DNA from: Moraxellaceae bacterium
GTDB lineage: Bacteria > Pseudomonadota > Gammaproteobacteria > Burkholderiales > Rhodocyclaceae
NCBI GenBank assembly: GCA_031119205.1
Contig: JAVHYF010000012.1
Location: forward strand, 50,891-114,890
Direction: 5' to 3'
Length of the DNA: 64,000 nt
Shown here: positions 27,178 through 35,451 of the stretch, piece by piece
How the letters are laid out: the number at the start of each line of letters is the position of its first letter
How positions within the stretch are numbered: the stretch's first letter is position 1
The notes under the pieces: generated by a model
Seen by the model: the letters and a program-made list of their open reading frames with translations, nothing else
Database searches by the model: none
What the model was told of the DNA's origin: nothing
Program-made: the position numbers and the translations under genes

Positions 27178-30100
27178 TCAGCGCTTGAAGATGCTGCCGA
27201 CGCGGGCCGGTGCCGCGCTGACCACTGCCGCGTTGTCGAAGTGCACCCGCACGTCGACGTCCAGGTCGATCTGCGTGCTGCTGGTGTGCACCACCTTGGC
27301 AGCTGCTTCGCCGGTGCCGACGTCCTCCACCACCGCGCGGGCCACCAGCGTGTTGGCGCGGTAGATCATGGCCTGCATGCCGACACGCAGCTTCGCGGGC
27401 TCCAGTGCCACCAGCGGGATGCGGATGCCGGGGCGCACGGCGGTGATCGGGCGCGGCAGGCGGCCGGCGACGATGCGGCCCACCGGTGCGTGGCTGGCCA
27501 GCAGCAGGCACATGCGGATCACGTCGTTGATCAGCGCTTCGCCCTGCGCCTGCTTCGGTTCTAGCTGGCTGAACAGCCAGTCGACGTAGGCCTGCATCTG
27601 GCGGCGGTCGATGGAGTCGATCTCGCTCCAGCGCGGCAGGCTGGCGAGGTTGCGCAGGTTGGGGGCGTCGTCGAACTGGCTGAACATCTCGGCCCAGTCG
27701 AGGCGGATCGCTGCGGATACGCCGCAGAACTCCGCGTGCAGGCAGCTGCACACCGCACCGATGCGGTTGAATTCGTCGGCCGCGGCGCGCGCCACCGCGC
27801 CCTTGCCGTGCTCGCCGTCGATGATGTCGCCCAACGACACGATGTCCTGCACCTGATGGCGCAGGTTCTGCCAGGTGGCGCTGGCCAGCGTGGCGAGGTT
27901 GACGCGGCTTACGGCCTCCACGCGTTGGGCGATCATCGTGGTCTGGCGCGTCATCACCTGGGTGACGGCGTTGCCGAGCCTGCCGGCCACAGGGATGGCC
28001 GTCGGCGCACGCACGGCGAGTTGCGGCAGGCGTAGTTGCGCGCTCTGCACGGCGCGCAACAGCAGTTCGGGACGGTCCAGCTTGTCGAGCAGCTTGGGCA
28101 CCTGCATGAACCAGGAGGCGGGCGCTTCGCGCACCACGCGCAGCATGTCTTCCAGTTCGTCCGGTACATCGTCGTGGTCGCGCAGGCAGGCCGGCACCGG
28201 CGCTTCGGCGAGCGCCGGGTCGACGACGCGGCGCGGTGCGGCCAGCACGTTGCTGGTGGCGCGCGGCCGCACGTAGGCAAGGAACTTCACTTCGTCGGCG
28301 AGCACCTTCTTGCGACGTGTGTTCACCGCGTCGATGCGGGCTTGTTCCTCGACGGTGAGGGCGCGTGCCACGCCGACGTCATGTCGCGCCTCGGCCAGCA
28401 CTTCCTCGATCTGACGCAGGCGCTGGCTGACGGTGGAGACATCGGCCTGCAGATCATCGATGGCCCGATCGCAGCGGGTCAGTGCATCGCGATAGATGCT
28501 GAGTCGGCCTTCGAGCTGGCGCAGTGTCGCCACGGTGTTGTCGGAGAGATCGGCGGTCTGCGTGAACAGCGCGGCTTCGTCGGGGTCGACGATCTGCCCC
28601 TGCGCATTCTTTACCGGAGGCGGGCTCAGCAGCTTGCCGAGCAGCGTAGCGTTGCCGACGAAATCGGTGAGCTTGCGCCGCTTGCCGGTGGCGGCAGGCA
28701 GGGGCGCCAGCGCGTCCAGGAAGGGGTCTCCCTCCAGGCCGAAGATGTCGAAGTCCTGCAGCAGGGCCGGCACGTCGCCACTGTCTTCCTTCATGAATGC
28801 GGCGAGCAGATCGAGCAACGAGGACACCGTGCGATGCCGGTTGGACAGCGCGTAGTCGCGCGCCTCGGTGGACGGCGGCTGGCGCAGGCGGTCGGCAATG
28901 GCGGTGGTGCGCACTTCCGACAGGCCGATCACCGGTCGCGCGTACACGATGTTGAGCGGTGCCTTGGGGGCCTGGATCAGCCTGGCCTGCGCGGCGACCT
29001 GCACGTACTGCACATTGCTCACGCCGACGCTCGCAACGGCCTTCGCCATCGAGACGGCTCGCGGCGCTGCCGCGGGTACCGCAGGCGTGGAGCGGGCGGT
29101 CGACACTTTCTTGACGGTGCCGAGGTACTCCTTGATCTGCGCCTGCACATTCAGCGCACTGTCGGACTTGGCGATGGCGGCCAGCGTGGGCGATACGGCG
29201 AGACGGCTGGCGTCGCTGGTGCTCATCATCATGTTGCGGATGCGCGCCATGTCCACCTGCATGTGGGCGAAGCCGAAGTCGGTGATGTCGTCGGCGCGGT
29301 CGATGCGCATGCGCAGGTAGTCGGCGAAGCCCATCAGGCCGCGCAACGGCAACTGCGATCGCTCGTGCTGCGACAGGCGGGCGATCAGCGGGTCGGTGAC
29401 CAGATCCCCCATGACCTTCACCGTTCCGATGCGTCCGGAGGTTGTCGGTGACAGCACCTCAAGCGAGGTCTGCAGGGCCGGCGTGGCGTTGAGGTAAGGC
29501 GTGAAGGGTGGAAGCGGTGTGCCTTCCTTCACCTCCAGCGGCCAGGCCGGCATGTCGGCCGCGCCGGCAGCGGCCGGATTCACGGCCATGTCGCTGAACG
29601 CCACCTCGCCACCGAAGGCCATGAAGATGCCGCCCCACAGGCGCAGCTTGGAGGCACCTTCTGCCGTCTGGCTACCGTCGGGTTGGGGCATCTGCAGGCG
29701 GGTCCATACGCCCGTGCGTGGCAGTGCGCCGGCGCGGACAGTCTGGGAGAACATGCCATCTCCCAGTGGCAGCACCTTGTTGAGCTCGGCCAGGCGGTTC
29801 TCGCCCCAGAAGGCCAGGCGATACGCCGTACCGCGGGCGTTGTTGCTCGCATCCTGGCCGAAGCAGGCCACGTAGGCCCAGATCGAACGCGGCGGATTGA
29901 GTTCGTCGAGATAGACCCAGATGTCCAGCGTCTCGCTGCCCTTGATGCTGGTGAACACGGGGCCGGTGGTGACGGGGCCGGAGTTCATGCCCGACTGCAC
30001 CATGATCAGGTGGCCACGCCAGCCCTGCGTGAGCGGGTGATAGATGCTGAAGCCGCTCTTCGGAATCGCCAGCTCGGCTTCCGCGTTCTGCTGGCTCTGG

Positions 30101-32265
30101 CCGGGCAGGCCACCGACGGCGACTTCCACTTCCGGCAGGCTGGTCGTGACGCCGTCGTCGCGTTCGAACGGCGCCCATAGGTCGTTGTGCGTCAGCAGGT
30201 CCCAGGGCTCGTCACCCTGCAGCTTGGCGTCTGGTGGAACGAAGTTGGAGAACCAGTTGCGCTGTACGTCCTTGGTGAAGCCACCGCACTGGCCGAAGGC
30301 GGCACGGCCGTCGTACAGGCAGAAAGCCATGCCGTCGATCTCCTGACCTGTCATGCCCAGCTTGGCGGCCGGCACCTTGATCATCGTCCAGGCGCCTGCC
30401 TTGGGTAGCTTCTCGTCGAGCGGGAAGCGGGAAGCGCTGCCGTCCTCGCCGAGTTCGATCAGGTTCTCGCCGAGGTAGACGCGGTGCTCCCAGCCTTTCT
30501 TCGTATGCCACTGGAACATCAGCGTGCGCGGCGGATTCTCGGGATCGAGATACACCCACGCGAAGAAGGACTCCTTCTCGCCCAGCGTGAAGGTGGTGCT
30601 GGTGCTGTCGAAGAAGTGCTGGTGGAAGCCGGCCTTGAGGCTGCTGCGATGACCGCCACCATCGGGTGGCGCGCCCCATGGGGAGAGCGTCTCGGTTTCG
30701 ACGGCGAGCGGGTCGTCGTTGAACGGCGTGATCGGATGTTGCTGACCGTCCAGCGCATGGGCGAGCAGGGCCGCCTTGCTGCGCAGTCCCTGGCGTGCGC
30801 CCAGTGCGCGGGCACGGTCCAGCAGGAAGCGCTGCACAGTGGCGTCGAACTCGGGGTCGATCACGTCGTGCTGCAACAGGCGCGGCTCCCACGAGGCCTG
30901 GCTCACCGGCACCAGCAGGCGCAGCCGTTCCGGCACACCGATGTCGATGGGGGCCAGGGCCGCGGCCTCGCGGATGGTCAGGTCGAGCTGTTCCATCGGC
31001 ACCGGCACCGCGTCCAGCGTGAACAGCGGCGGGAAGAAATCGCTGCGGATGAAATCGGCGGGGAGGTCGGCCAGGCGCAGCGCGCTGGTGGGCAACAGGC
31101 CGCAAGGCGGCAGGTGCAGGAAGGGGTCGGCCAGCGTTTCGGCAGGCGGCAGGTTGCCGGCGTCATCCTGCTGCTCGGCGATCTGTTCCGCGAACTGTTC
31201 GATGCGCGCCTGCCACAACGCGGGCAGGCGGCTGTTGGCGGCCAGTGCGCTCACCTTGCCGTCGGCGAGCTGCAGACGTGCCTCGCGGGCACGACCGCCC
31301 TGACGCACGACGGCGGCACGGTCCACGTAGCTCACTTGCAGCATGTCGGTGAGGCCGATGAAGGCGATCGGCACGCCGTACTGCTCCCAGGGCAGGCACT
31401 GGCCGTGCAGCAGGCGCGACTCGGCGGTGAATATCTTGTGGGCGAAGGCATTGCGCCGGCGCAGCAGGGTATGCGGTAGCGCCGACCATTCCTCCGGCCA
31501 GGGGTAGAACAGCAGGCGCGCACCGTCGCGGATGCGCCAGTCCTCGAAGGAAGACAGGTTGTCCTCGTCGCCGCAGGGGCAGCGGTCGCAGGGGTCGGTC
31601 GGGTCGAAGTCGGAGGTATCCACCGTCACCGGTTGCAGCAGCAGCACACCGGCCACCGGCAGGTTCGCGCTGTTCCACAGGTCCAGCAACTGGCCGCGGA
31701 TCACGCGTGAATGCAGGGTCTTGAACTCCGGATCCTTCGAGCCTTCGTCGTCCTTGTTGCCGCCACCGCCCGCCGCCAGCGAGGCCGGGGGCGACGGAAT
31801 CACTACGATGGGCGGCGTGGTGTTGTTTTCGTTGTAGGGGCTGTCCCCTTCGCCGTCGCCATCCTCGCCTTCCGCCGGAGCGGTCCAGGCGGCCGGTGCG
31901 ACGATGGGCAGGTCTTCCAGCAGGAACTCGATGCCACGCGGCAGGAACACGTCCTCACCGCTGACCGCCAGCCCCTGGCCCGGCTGCACGAAGACGCGGA
32001 TCGAGGGTCGGTCCGAACCATTGGGTTCGACGATGTGCGACACCTCCAGCCCGTTCACCACGCCCGGCGTGAAGGCCTGGCCGCGATGCGCGATGCGTCC
32101 GGCCTGCCAGCGCTGGCGGTTCTCCAGCGTGGGGGCCGTCAGGGCACGGCCGGCGAACAGGTTGGGACGGCGCAGCCAGTCGGTGGCCGCGGTGGTGGCA
32201 TCTTCCGGCGACAGCGCGACGACGCGCTCGCCCGGCAGTGCTTGCTTGATCTCGTTGATGCTCAC
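27178..32265 (-). CDS. 1695-aa eCIS baseplate/appendage-associated protein with internally duplicated lectin-like segment
   Basis: Within the eCIS block; N-terminal segment similar to the next two genes; two copies of a WVYLDExNPPR...GEN...LPxxGxWT unit. Confidence 0.6.
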   Translation of the reverse strand: MSINEIKQALPGERVVALSPEDATTAATDWLRRPNLFAGRALTAPTLENRQRWQAGRIAHRGQAFTPGVVNGLEVSHIVEPNGSDRPSIRVFVQPGQGLAVSGEDVFLPRGIEFLLEDLPIVAPAAWTAPAEGEDGDGEGDSPYNENNTTPPIVVIPSPPASLAAGGGGNKDDEGSKDPEFKTLHSRVIRGQLLDLWNSANLPVAGVLLLQPVTVDTSDFDPTDPCDRCPCGDEDNLSSFEDWRIRDGARLLFYPWPEEWSALPHTLLRRRNAFAHKIFTAESRLLHGQCLPWEQYGVPIAFIGLTDMLQVSYVDRAAVVRQGGRAREARLQLADGKVSALAANSRLPALWQARIEQFAEQIAEQQDDAGNLPPAETLADPFLHLPPCGLLPTSALRLADLPADFIRSDFFPPLFTLDAVPVPMEQLDLTIREAAALAPIDIGVPERLRLLVPVSQASWEPRLLQHDVIDPEFDATVQRFLLDRARALGARQGLRSKAALLAHALDGQQHPITPFNDDPLAVETETLSPWGAPPDGGGHRSSLKAGFHQHFFDSTSTTFTLGEKESFFAWVYLDPENPPRTLMFQWHTKKGWEHRVYLGENLIELGEDGSASRFPLDEKLPKAGAWTMIKVPAAKLGMTGQEIDGMAFCLYDGRAAFGQCGGFTKDVQRNWFSNFVPPDAKLQGDEPWDLLTHNDLWAPFERDDGVTTSLPEVEVAVGGLPGQSQQNAEAELAIPKSGFSIYHPLTQGWRGHLIMVQSGMNSGPVTTGPVFTSIKGSETLDIWVYLDELNPPRSIWAYVACFGQDASNNARGTAYRLAFWGENRLAELNKVLPLGDGMFSQTVRAGALPRTGVWTRLQMPQPDGSQTAEGASKLRLWGGIFMAFGGEVAFSDMAVNPAAAGAADMPAWPLEVKEGTPLPPFTPYLNATPALQTSLEVLSPTTSGRIGTVKVMGDLVTDPLIARLSQHERSQLPLRGLMGFADYLRMRIDRADDITDFGFAHMQVDMARIRNMMMSTSDASRLAVSPTLAAIAKSDSALNVQAQIKEYLGTVKKVSTARSTPAVPAAAPRAVSMAKAVASVGVSNVQYVQVAAQARLIQAPKAPLNIVYARPVIGLSEVRTTAIADRLRQPPSTEARDYALSNRHRTVSSLLDLLAAFMKEDSGDVPALLQDFDIFGLEGDPFLDALAPLPAATGKRRKLTDFVGNATLLGKLLSPPPVKNAQGQIVDPDEAALFTQTADLSDNTVATLRQLEGRLSIYRDALTRCDRAIDDLQADVSTVSQRLRQIEEVLAEARHDVGVARALTVEEQARIDAVNTRRKKVLADEVKFLAYVRPRATSNVLAAPRRVVDPALAEAPVPACLRDHDDVPDELEDMLRVVREAPASWFMQVPKLLDKLDRPELLLRAVQSAQLRLPQLAVRAPTAIPVAGRLGNAVTQVMTRQTTMIAQRVEAVSRVNLATLASATWQNLRHQVQDIVSLGDIIDGEHGKGAVARAAADEFNRIGAVCSCLHAEFCGVSAAIRLDWAEMFSQFDDAPNLRNLASLPRWSEIDSIDRRQMQAYVDWLFSQLEPKQAQGEALINDVIRMCLLLASHAPVGRIVAGRLPRPITAVRPGIRIPLVALEPAKLRVGMQAMIYRANTLVARAVVEDVGTGEAAAKVVHTSSTQIDLDVDVRVHFDNAAVVSAAPARVGSIFKR

Positions 32266-32328
32266 GTCATCGCTCCGGTTCGGTCTCGTGGCATCGGCGA
32301 CCCCAGGTCGCCGATGCGCTCGGGTTCA

Positions 32329-34455
32329 TCACTTCTTCTTGGTGGCGGTCGTGGTCTTCTTGGTCGCTGCTGGCTTGGCTTTGGCAGGCGCCTTGGCGGG
32401 GGCCTTTGCCGTGGTCTTCGGGGCAGCCGTGCGGGGCGCCGCCTTCGGCGTGGCCCTGGGTGTGGTGATCACGGGCTTCACCACCACGCCATCCAGCTTC
32501 GTGCGCAAGGCCGGATTGGTGATCACCGGCGATGCGATGACTTTCGTGGGCGTGTCCGCGACCGGCGTGCCGATGCGGGTGTCCGTCACCACCGGTTTCA
32601 CGTCATTGACCACGGGTTTCGTGTCGACGGGTTTGGTGTCGATCACTACACCGGGCTTGAGCTTGATCTTCTCGATCGCGATCTCGCGGATCTCTTCCTT
32701 CGTCGCGACGCTGGCGGCGGCATCCGTCTTCTTCCAGTCGTCGTTTTTCGCGATCTCCTGCAGGCTCTCGTTGGCTACCTTGTCGCTGCCGACAGCCTGT
32801 TCCACTTTCTGCAGGCCGTCGCCGGTGCCGGGGGTGTTGAGGTCCGAGGCCACCTGCAGCGCGCTGGCTTCGTCCAGCTTGCCGGTTTCGGCGTTCGCCT
32901 TCACCGCTGTGTTCAGCGAGCCGATGGCGGCGGCAGTGAGCGCCGGCGACTCGGCGAACTTGTTGGAGGCGAGCATGTTGGTGATGGTCGCCGCGGCAGC
33001 CGGCGTGGTGTTCTTCAGCATCGCGTCGAAGTTGCGCTCCAGACCGAGGCTGGTCAGGCGCGAGCGCAGTGCGTCTTCGGTAGCGCGCTCGTCGATGCCG
33101 GTGACCTGCTTCCAGGCGCCGGTGTAGTCGTCGCGGTAGGCCACGTGGCGGCGGCGCACGAACCACAGCGAGGTGAGGCCGGCCAGGCGCTGCCACTCGG
33201 CGTCCACCGGGTTGCTGGTGTCCAGCGTGCCCAGAGCCGGGCGCGGCACGCGCAGGCGCTGCAGCACTTCCAGCGGCTTGCGCTGCGCCAGAAGGTTGGG
33301 GGCGGCGGGTTTGATGGTGCGCACCACTACCGACTTCAGCTTCTGCTCCACCGCACGCCACTGGTGGCGCGGCACCGGTGCGAGGATCATCACCGCGGTG
33401 GAGTCCAGCGTTTCCACCGGCACGGTGAGGTCGATGGGCTGCAGGGCCAGCGCCTCCTCGATCAGGGCCGGCAGTTCGTCCTCCGGCACGATGGTGAAGT
33501 CGACGTCGATCTCGGCCGGGAAGAAGTTCTGCGTGAAGTCGGCGACGTTGATGACGCCCTTCGGCAGCGGGCCGGCACTCGGCAGCGCGGGGAAGTGCGC
33601 GCCAGCCGGGAAGGAGCGGCCGTTGCTCTTCGATACGACGTAACGCAGGTGCTCCTGGTACTGCATCAGGTGGGCGAGGCGCAGCGCACGCGGCGCGAAA
33701 CCCAGGCCCGGCAGGTCGCCGCGGTCGGCGCCCAGTTCGCGGCGCACCATCGCTTCGTCGATCCACACGATGGTGTTGTTCTGCAGCGCCAGCATCGCCA
33801 GCGGCAGTACGTTGGCCGACAGGCCTTCGTCCTTGCCGGACACGAAGACGTTGCGCGCGACGCGACCACGGCGCGCATCCAGCGCGTCGGCGGCGCCGTC
33901 GTCCTGCCAGGGCACCAGCACGATGGCAGTGGCCTCGATGACATCGCCATCCTCCACCGTGCGCTGGCCGGTGATGGAGGTCGGGTAGGCGCCGATGGGG
34001 TTGGCGGTGAATTCCACCGGGCGCAGTGCCAGCACGAACAGGCCGGTGCGGCTGCGCAGCGGCGGCGCGGGCTGGCGCGACAGACCGAAACGTGCCGACA
34101 GTTGCTCGGCCACCGGGATGTTGGCCAGCTGCACGTCCAGCGGACGCGGCAGCAACACCAGCTCGCCAGCGGGCGTCACGCCGTGGCCGGCGGTGAGCTT
34201 CAGGGTCTGCGCATTGCCGCCTTCGTCCACGAAGAGGCCCGCGGCGACGCCACTGCCCGCGGCGCGGCCGAGATCGGCTTCGCGGGTCAGGAAGTACTGC
34301 TGGTCGCGGATCAGGTCGCGCGCGGCCAGGAAGCGGCCGTCGAAGTAGCGGGGCCGCTCGCGGCGCGCATCCTCGATCAGTACGCCGGCGCGGCGCAGGT
34401 CGGCGACGTTCCTGCTGTCAATCGGTTCGCGGGCGGTGCCATTGGTGAGGATCAT
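32329..34455 (-). CDS. eCIS-associated protein with Lys/Thr/Ala-rich C-terminal tail
   Basis: 708 aa; PRYFDGRFLAARDL...GVAAGLFV...GHGVTPAGELVLL; C-terminus KTTAKAPAKAPAKAKPAATKKTTTATKKK. Confidence 0.6.
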   Translation of the reverse strand: MILTNGTAREPIDSRNVADLRRAGVLIEDARRERPRYFDGRFLAARDLIRDQQYFLTREADLGRAAGSGVAAGLFVDEGGNAQTLKLTAGHGVTPAGELVLLPRPLDVQLANIPVAEQLSARFGLSRQPAPPLRSRTGLFVLALRPVEFTANPIGAYPTSITGQRTVEDGDVIEATAIVLVPWQDDGAADALDARRGRVARNVFVSGKDEGLSANVLPLAMLALQNNTIVWIDEAMVRRELGADRGDLPGLGFAPRALRLAHLMQYQEHLRYVVSKSNGRSFPAGAHFPALPSAGPLPKGVINVADFTQNFFPAEIDVDFTIVPEDELPALIEEALALQPIDLTVPVETLDSTAVMILAPVPRHQWRAVEQKLKSVVVRTIKPAAPNLLAQRKPLEVLQRLRVPRPALGTLDTSNPVDAEWQRLAGLTSLWFVRRRHVAYRDDYTGAWKQVTGIDERATEDALRSRLTSLGLERNFDAMLKNTTPAAAATITNMLASNKFAESPALTAAAIGSLNTAVKANAETGKLDEASALQVASDLNTPGTGDGLQKVEQAVGSDKVANESLQEIAKNDDWKKTDAAASVATKEEIREIAIEKIKLKPGVVIDTKPVDTKPVVNDVKPVVTDTRIGTPVADTPTKVIASPVITNPALRTKLDGVVVKPVITTPRATPKAAPRTAAPKTTAKAPAKAPAKAKPAATKKTTTATKKK

Positions 34456-34511
34456 GATGCGCTCCGTAGCGGGAGGGATTGTTGGGTTGCGGTGTTGCGG
34501 GTCATGGCAGC

Positions 34512-35447
34512 TCAGTAGCCGGCGAGGCGGGACAGCAGCGCGACGCCGGGCAGCAGGCGGCGGGTGTAGTTGTCCACCAGCACGTCGTCGCCATCGCGTT
34601 CGGCGGGGTCGCCGTCGCCACCGGACACGGGAATCAGCACACGGGCGATGAACACCGAGGTGGTGTCGATGGCGACGTCGGTGGGGTGCTCGCTGAGGCC
34701 GGGCAGGTTGCCGCTGCCATCGCTTTCGTCGGTGGCGGGGTAACCATCGAACACCGCGTCCTGCAGGGCGGCACGGCGTGTGTCGGCATCGGCGCTGCCG
34801 ATGTCGGCGCCACCGGCCGGCAGCGGCAGGCCGGGCGTGCCGGCGTCGAGTCCCCGGCGCGGCACCATGGTCAGCTCGTAGCCGTCACGCACGCGTGAGG
34901 TGGACACCGCGTTCAGCGCGTCGAAGGGGCCGCTGGCGAAGGCCGGGGTCAGGCCGCGCGGGCAGGCGGTGAAGCGCAGGTAGATGTCGGCGGCCACCGC
35001 ACGCGCGGGCAGCGTGACGCCTTGCTGCACGCGTGCCGACAGCAGGTTGGTGAAGCCGGTGTAGGCCGCCAGCCGCAGGCTGTCTTCGTCGGTGGCGTCC
35101 CACCAGCGCGGCAGGCGCAGGCAGGCGGGGCGCTGCAGTTCGATGAGGCGGCCAAGGCGGTCGACGGCGAGGCCGGGCTCGACGCGGATTTCTTCCGGCA
35201 CGGCCGGCGTGTCGGTCTCCTCGTCGGCTTCCACGGCGGCCTGGTAGCTCACCCGCAGGCCGGCCAGGGTGCCGCCACCGGCCAGCAGCATCAGCGCGCG
35301 CGCAAGGCGGCCGCGGTGGTAGGTCTGCTCGTCGAGGAAGTCCTGCGCGTCCAGCAGCATGCCGGTGGCGTAGGCCGGGCGATCGGCCGGCGGTTGTGCG
35401 TACAGCGGATCGGCCTTCGGGGAGCGGAGGACGCTGGAGGTGCTCAT
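34512..35447 (-). CDS. eCIS-associated protein, paralogous in its N-terminus to the downstream gene
   Basis: Start reassigned to MSTSSVLRSPKADPLY (35447). YATGMLLDAQDFLDEQTYHRGRLARAL...GTLAGLRV...VEPGLAVDRLGRLIEL. Confidence 0.65.
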   Translation of the reverse strand: MSTSSVLRSPKADPLYAQPPADRPAYATGMLLDAQDFLDEQTYHRGRLARALMLLAGGGTLAGLRVSYQAAVEADEETDTPAVPEEIRVEPGLAVDRLGRLIELQRPACLRLPRWWDATDEDSLRLAAYTGFTNLLSARVQQGVTLPARAVAADIYLRFTACPRGLTPAFASGPFDALNAVSTSRVRDGYELTMVPRRGLDAGTPGLPLPAGGADIGSADADTRRAALQDAVFDGYPATDESDGSGNLPGLSEHPTDVAIDTTSVFIARVLIPVSGGDGDPAERDGDDVLVDNYTRRLLPGVALLSRLAGY

Positions 35448-35451
35448 GCCG

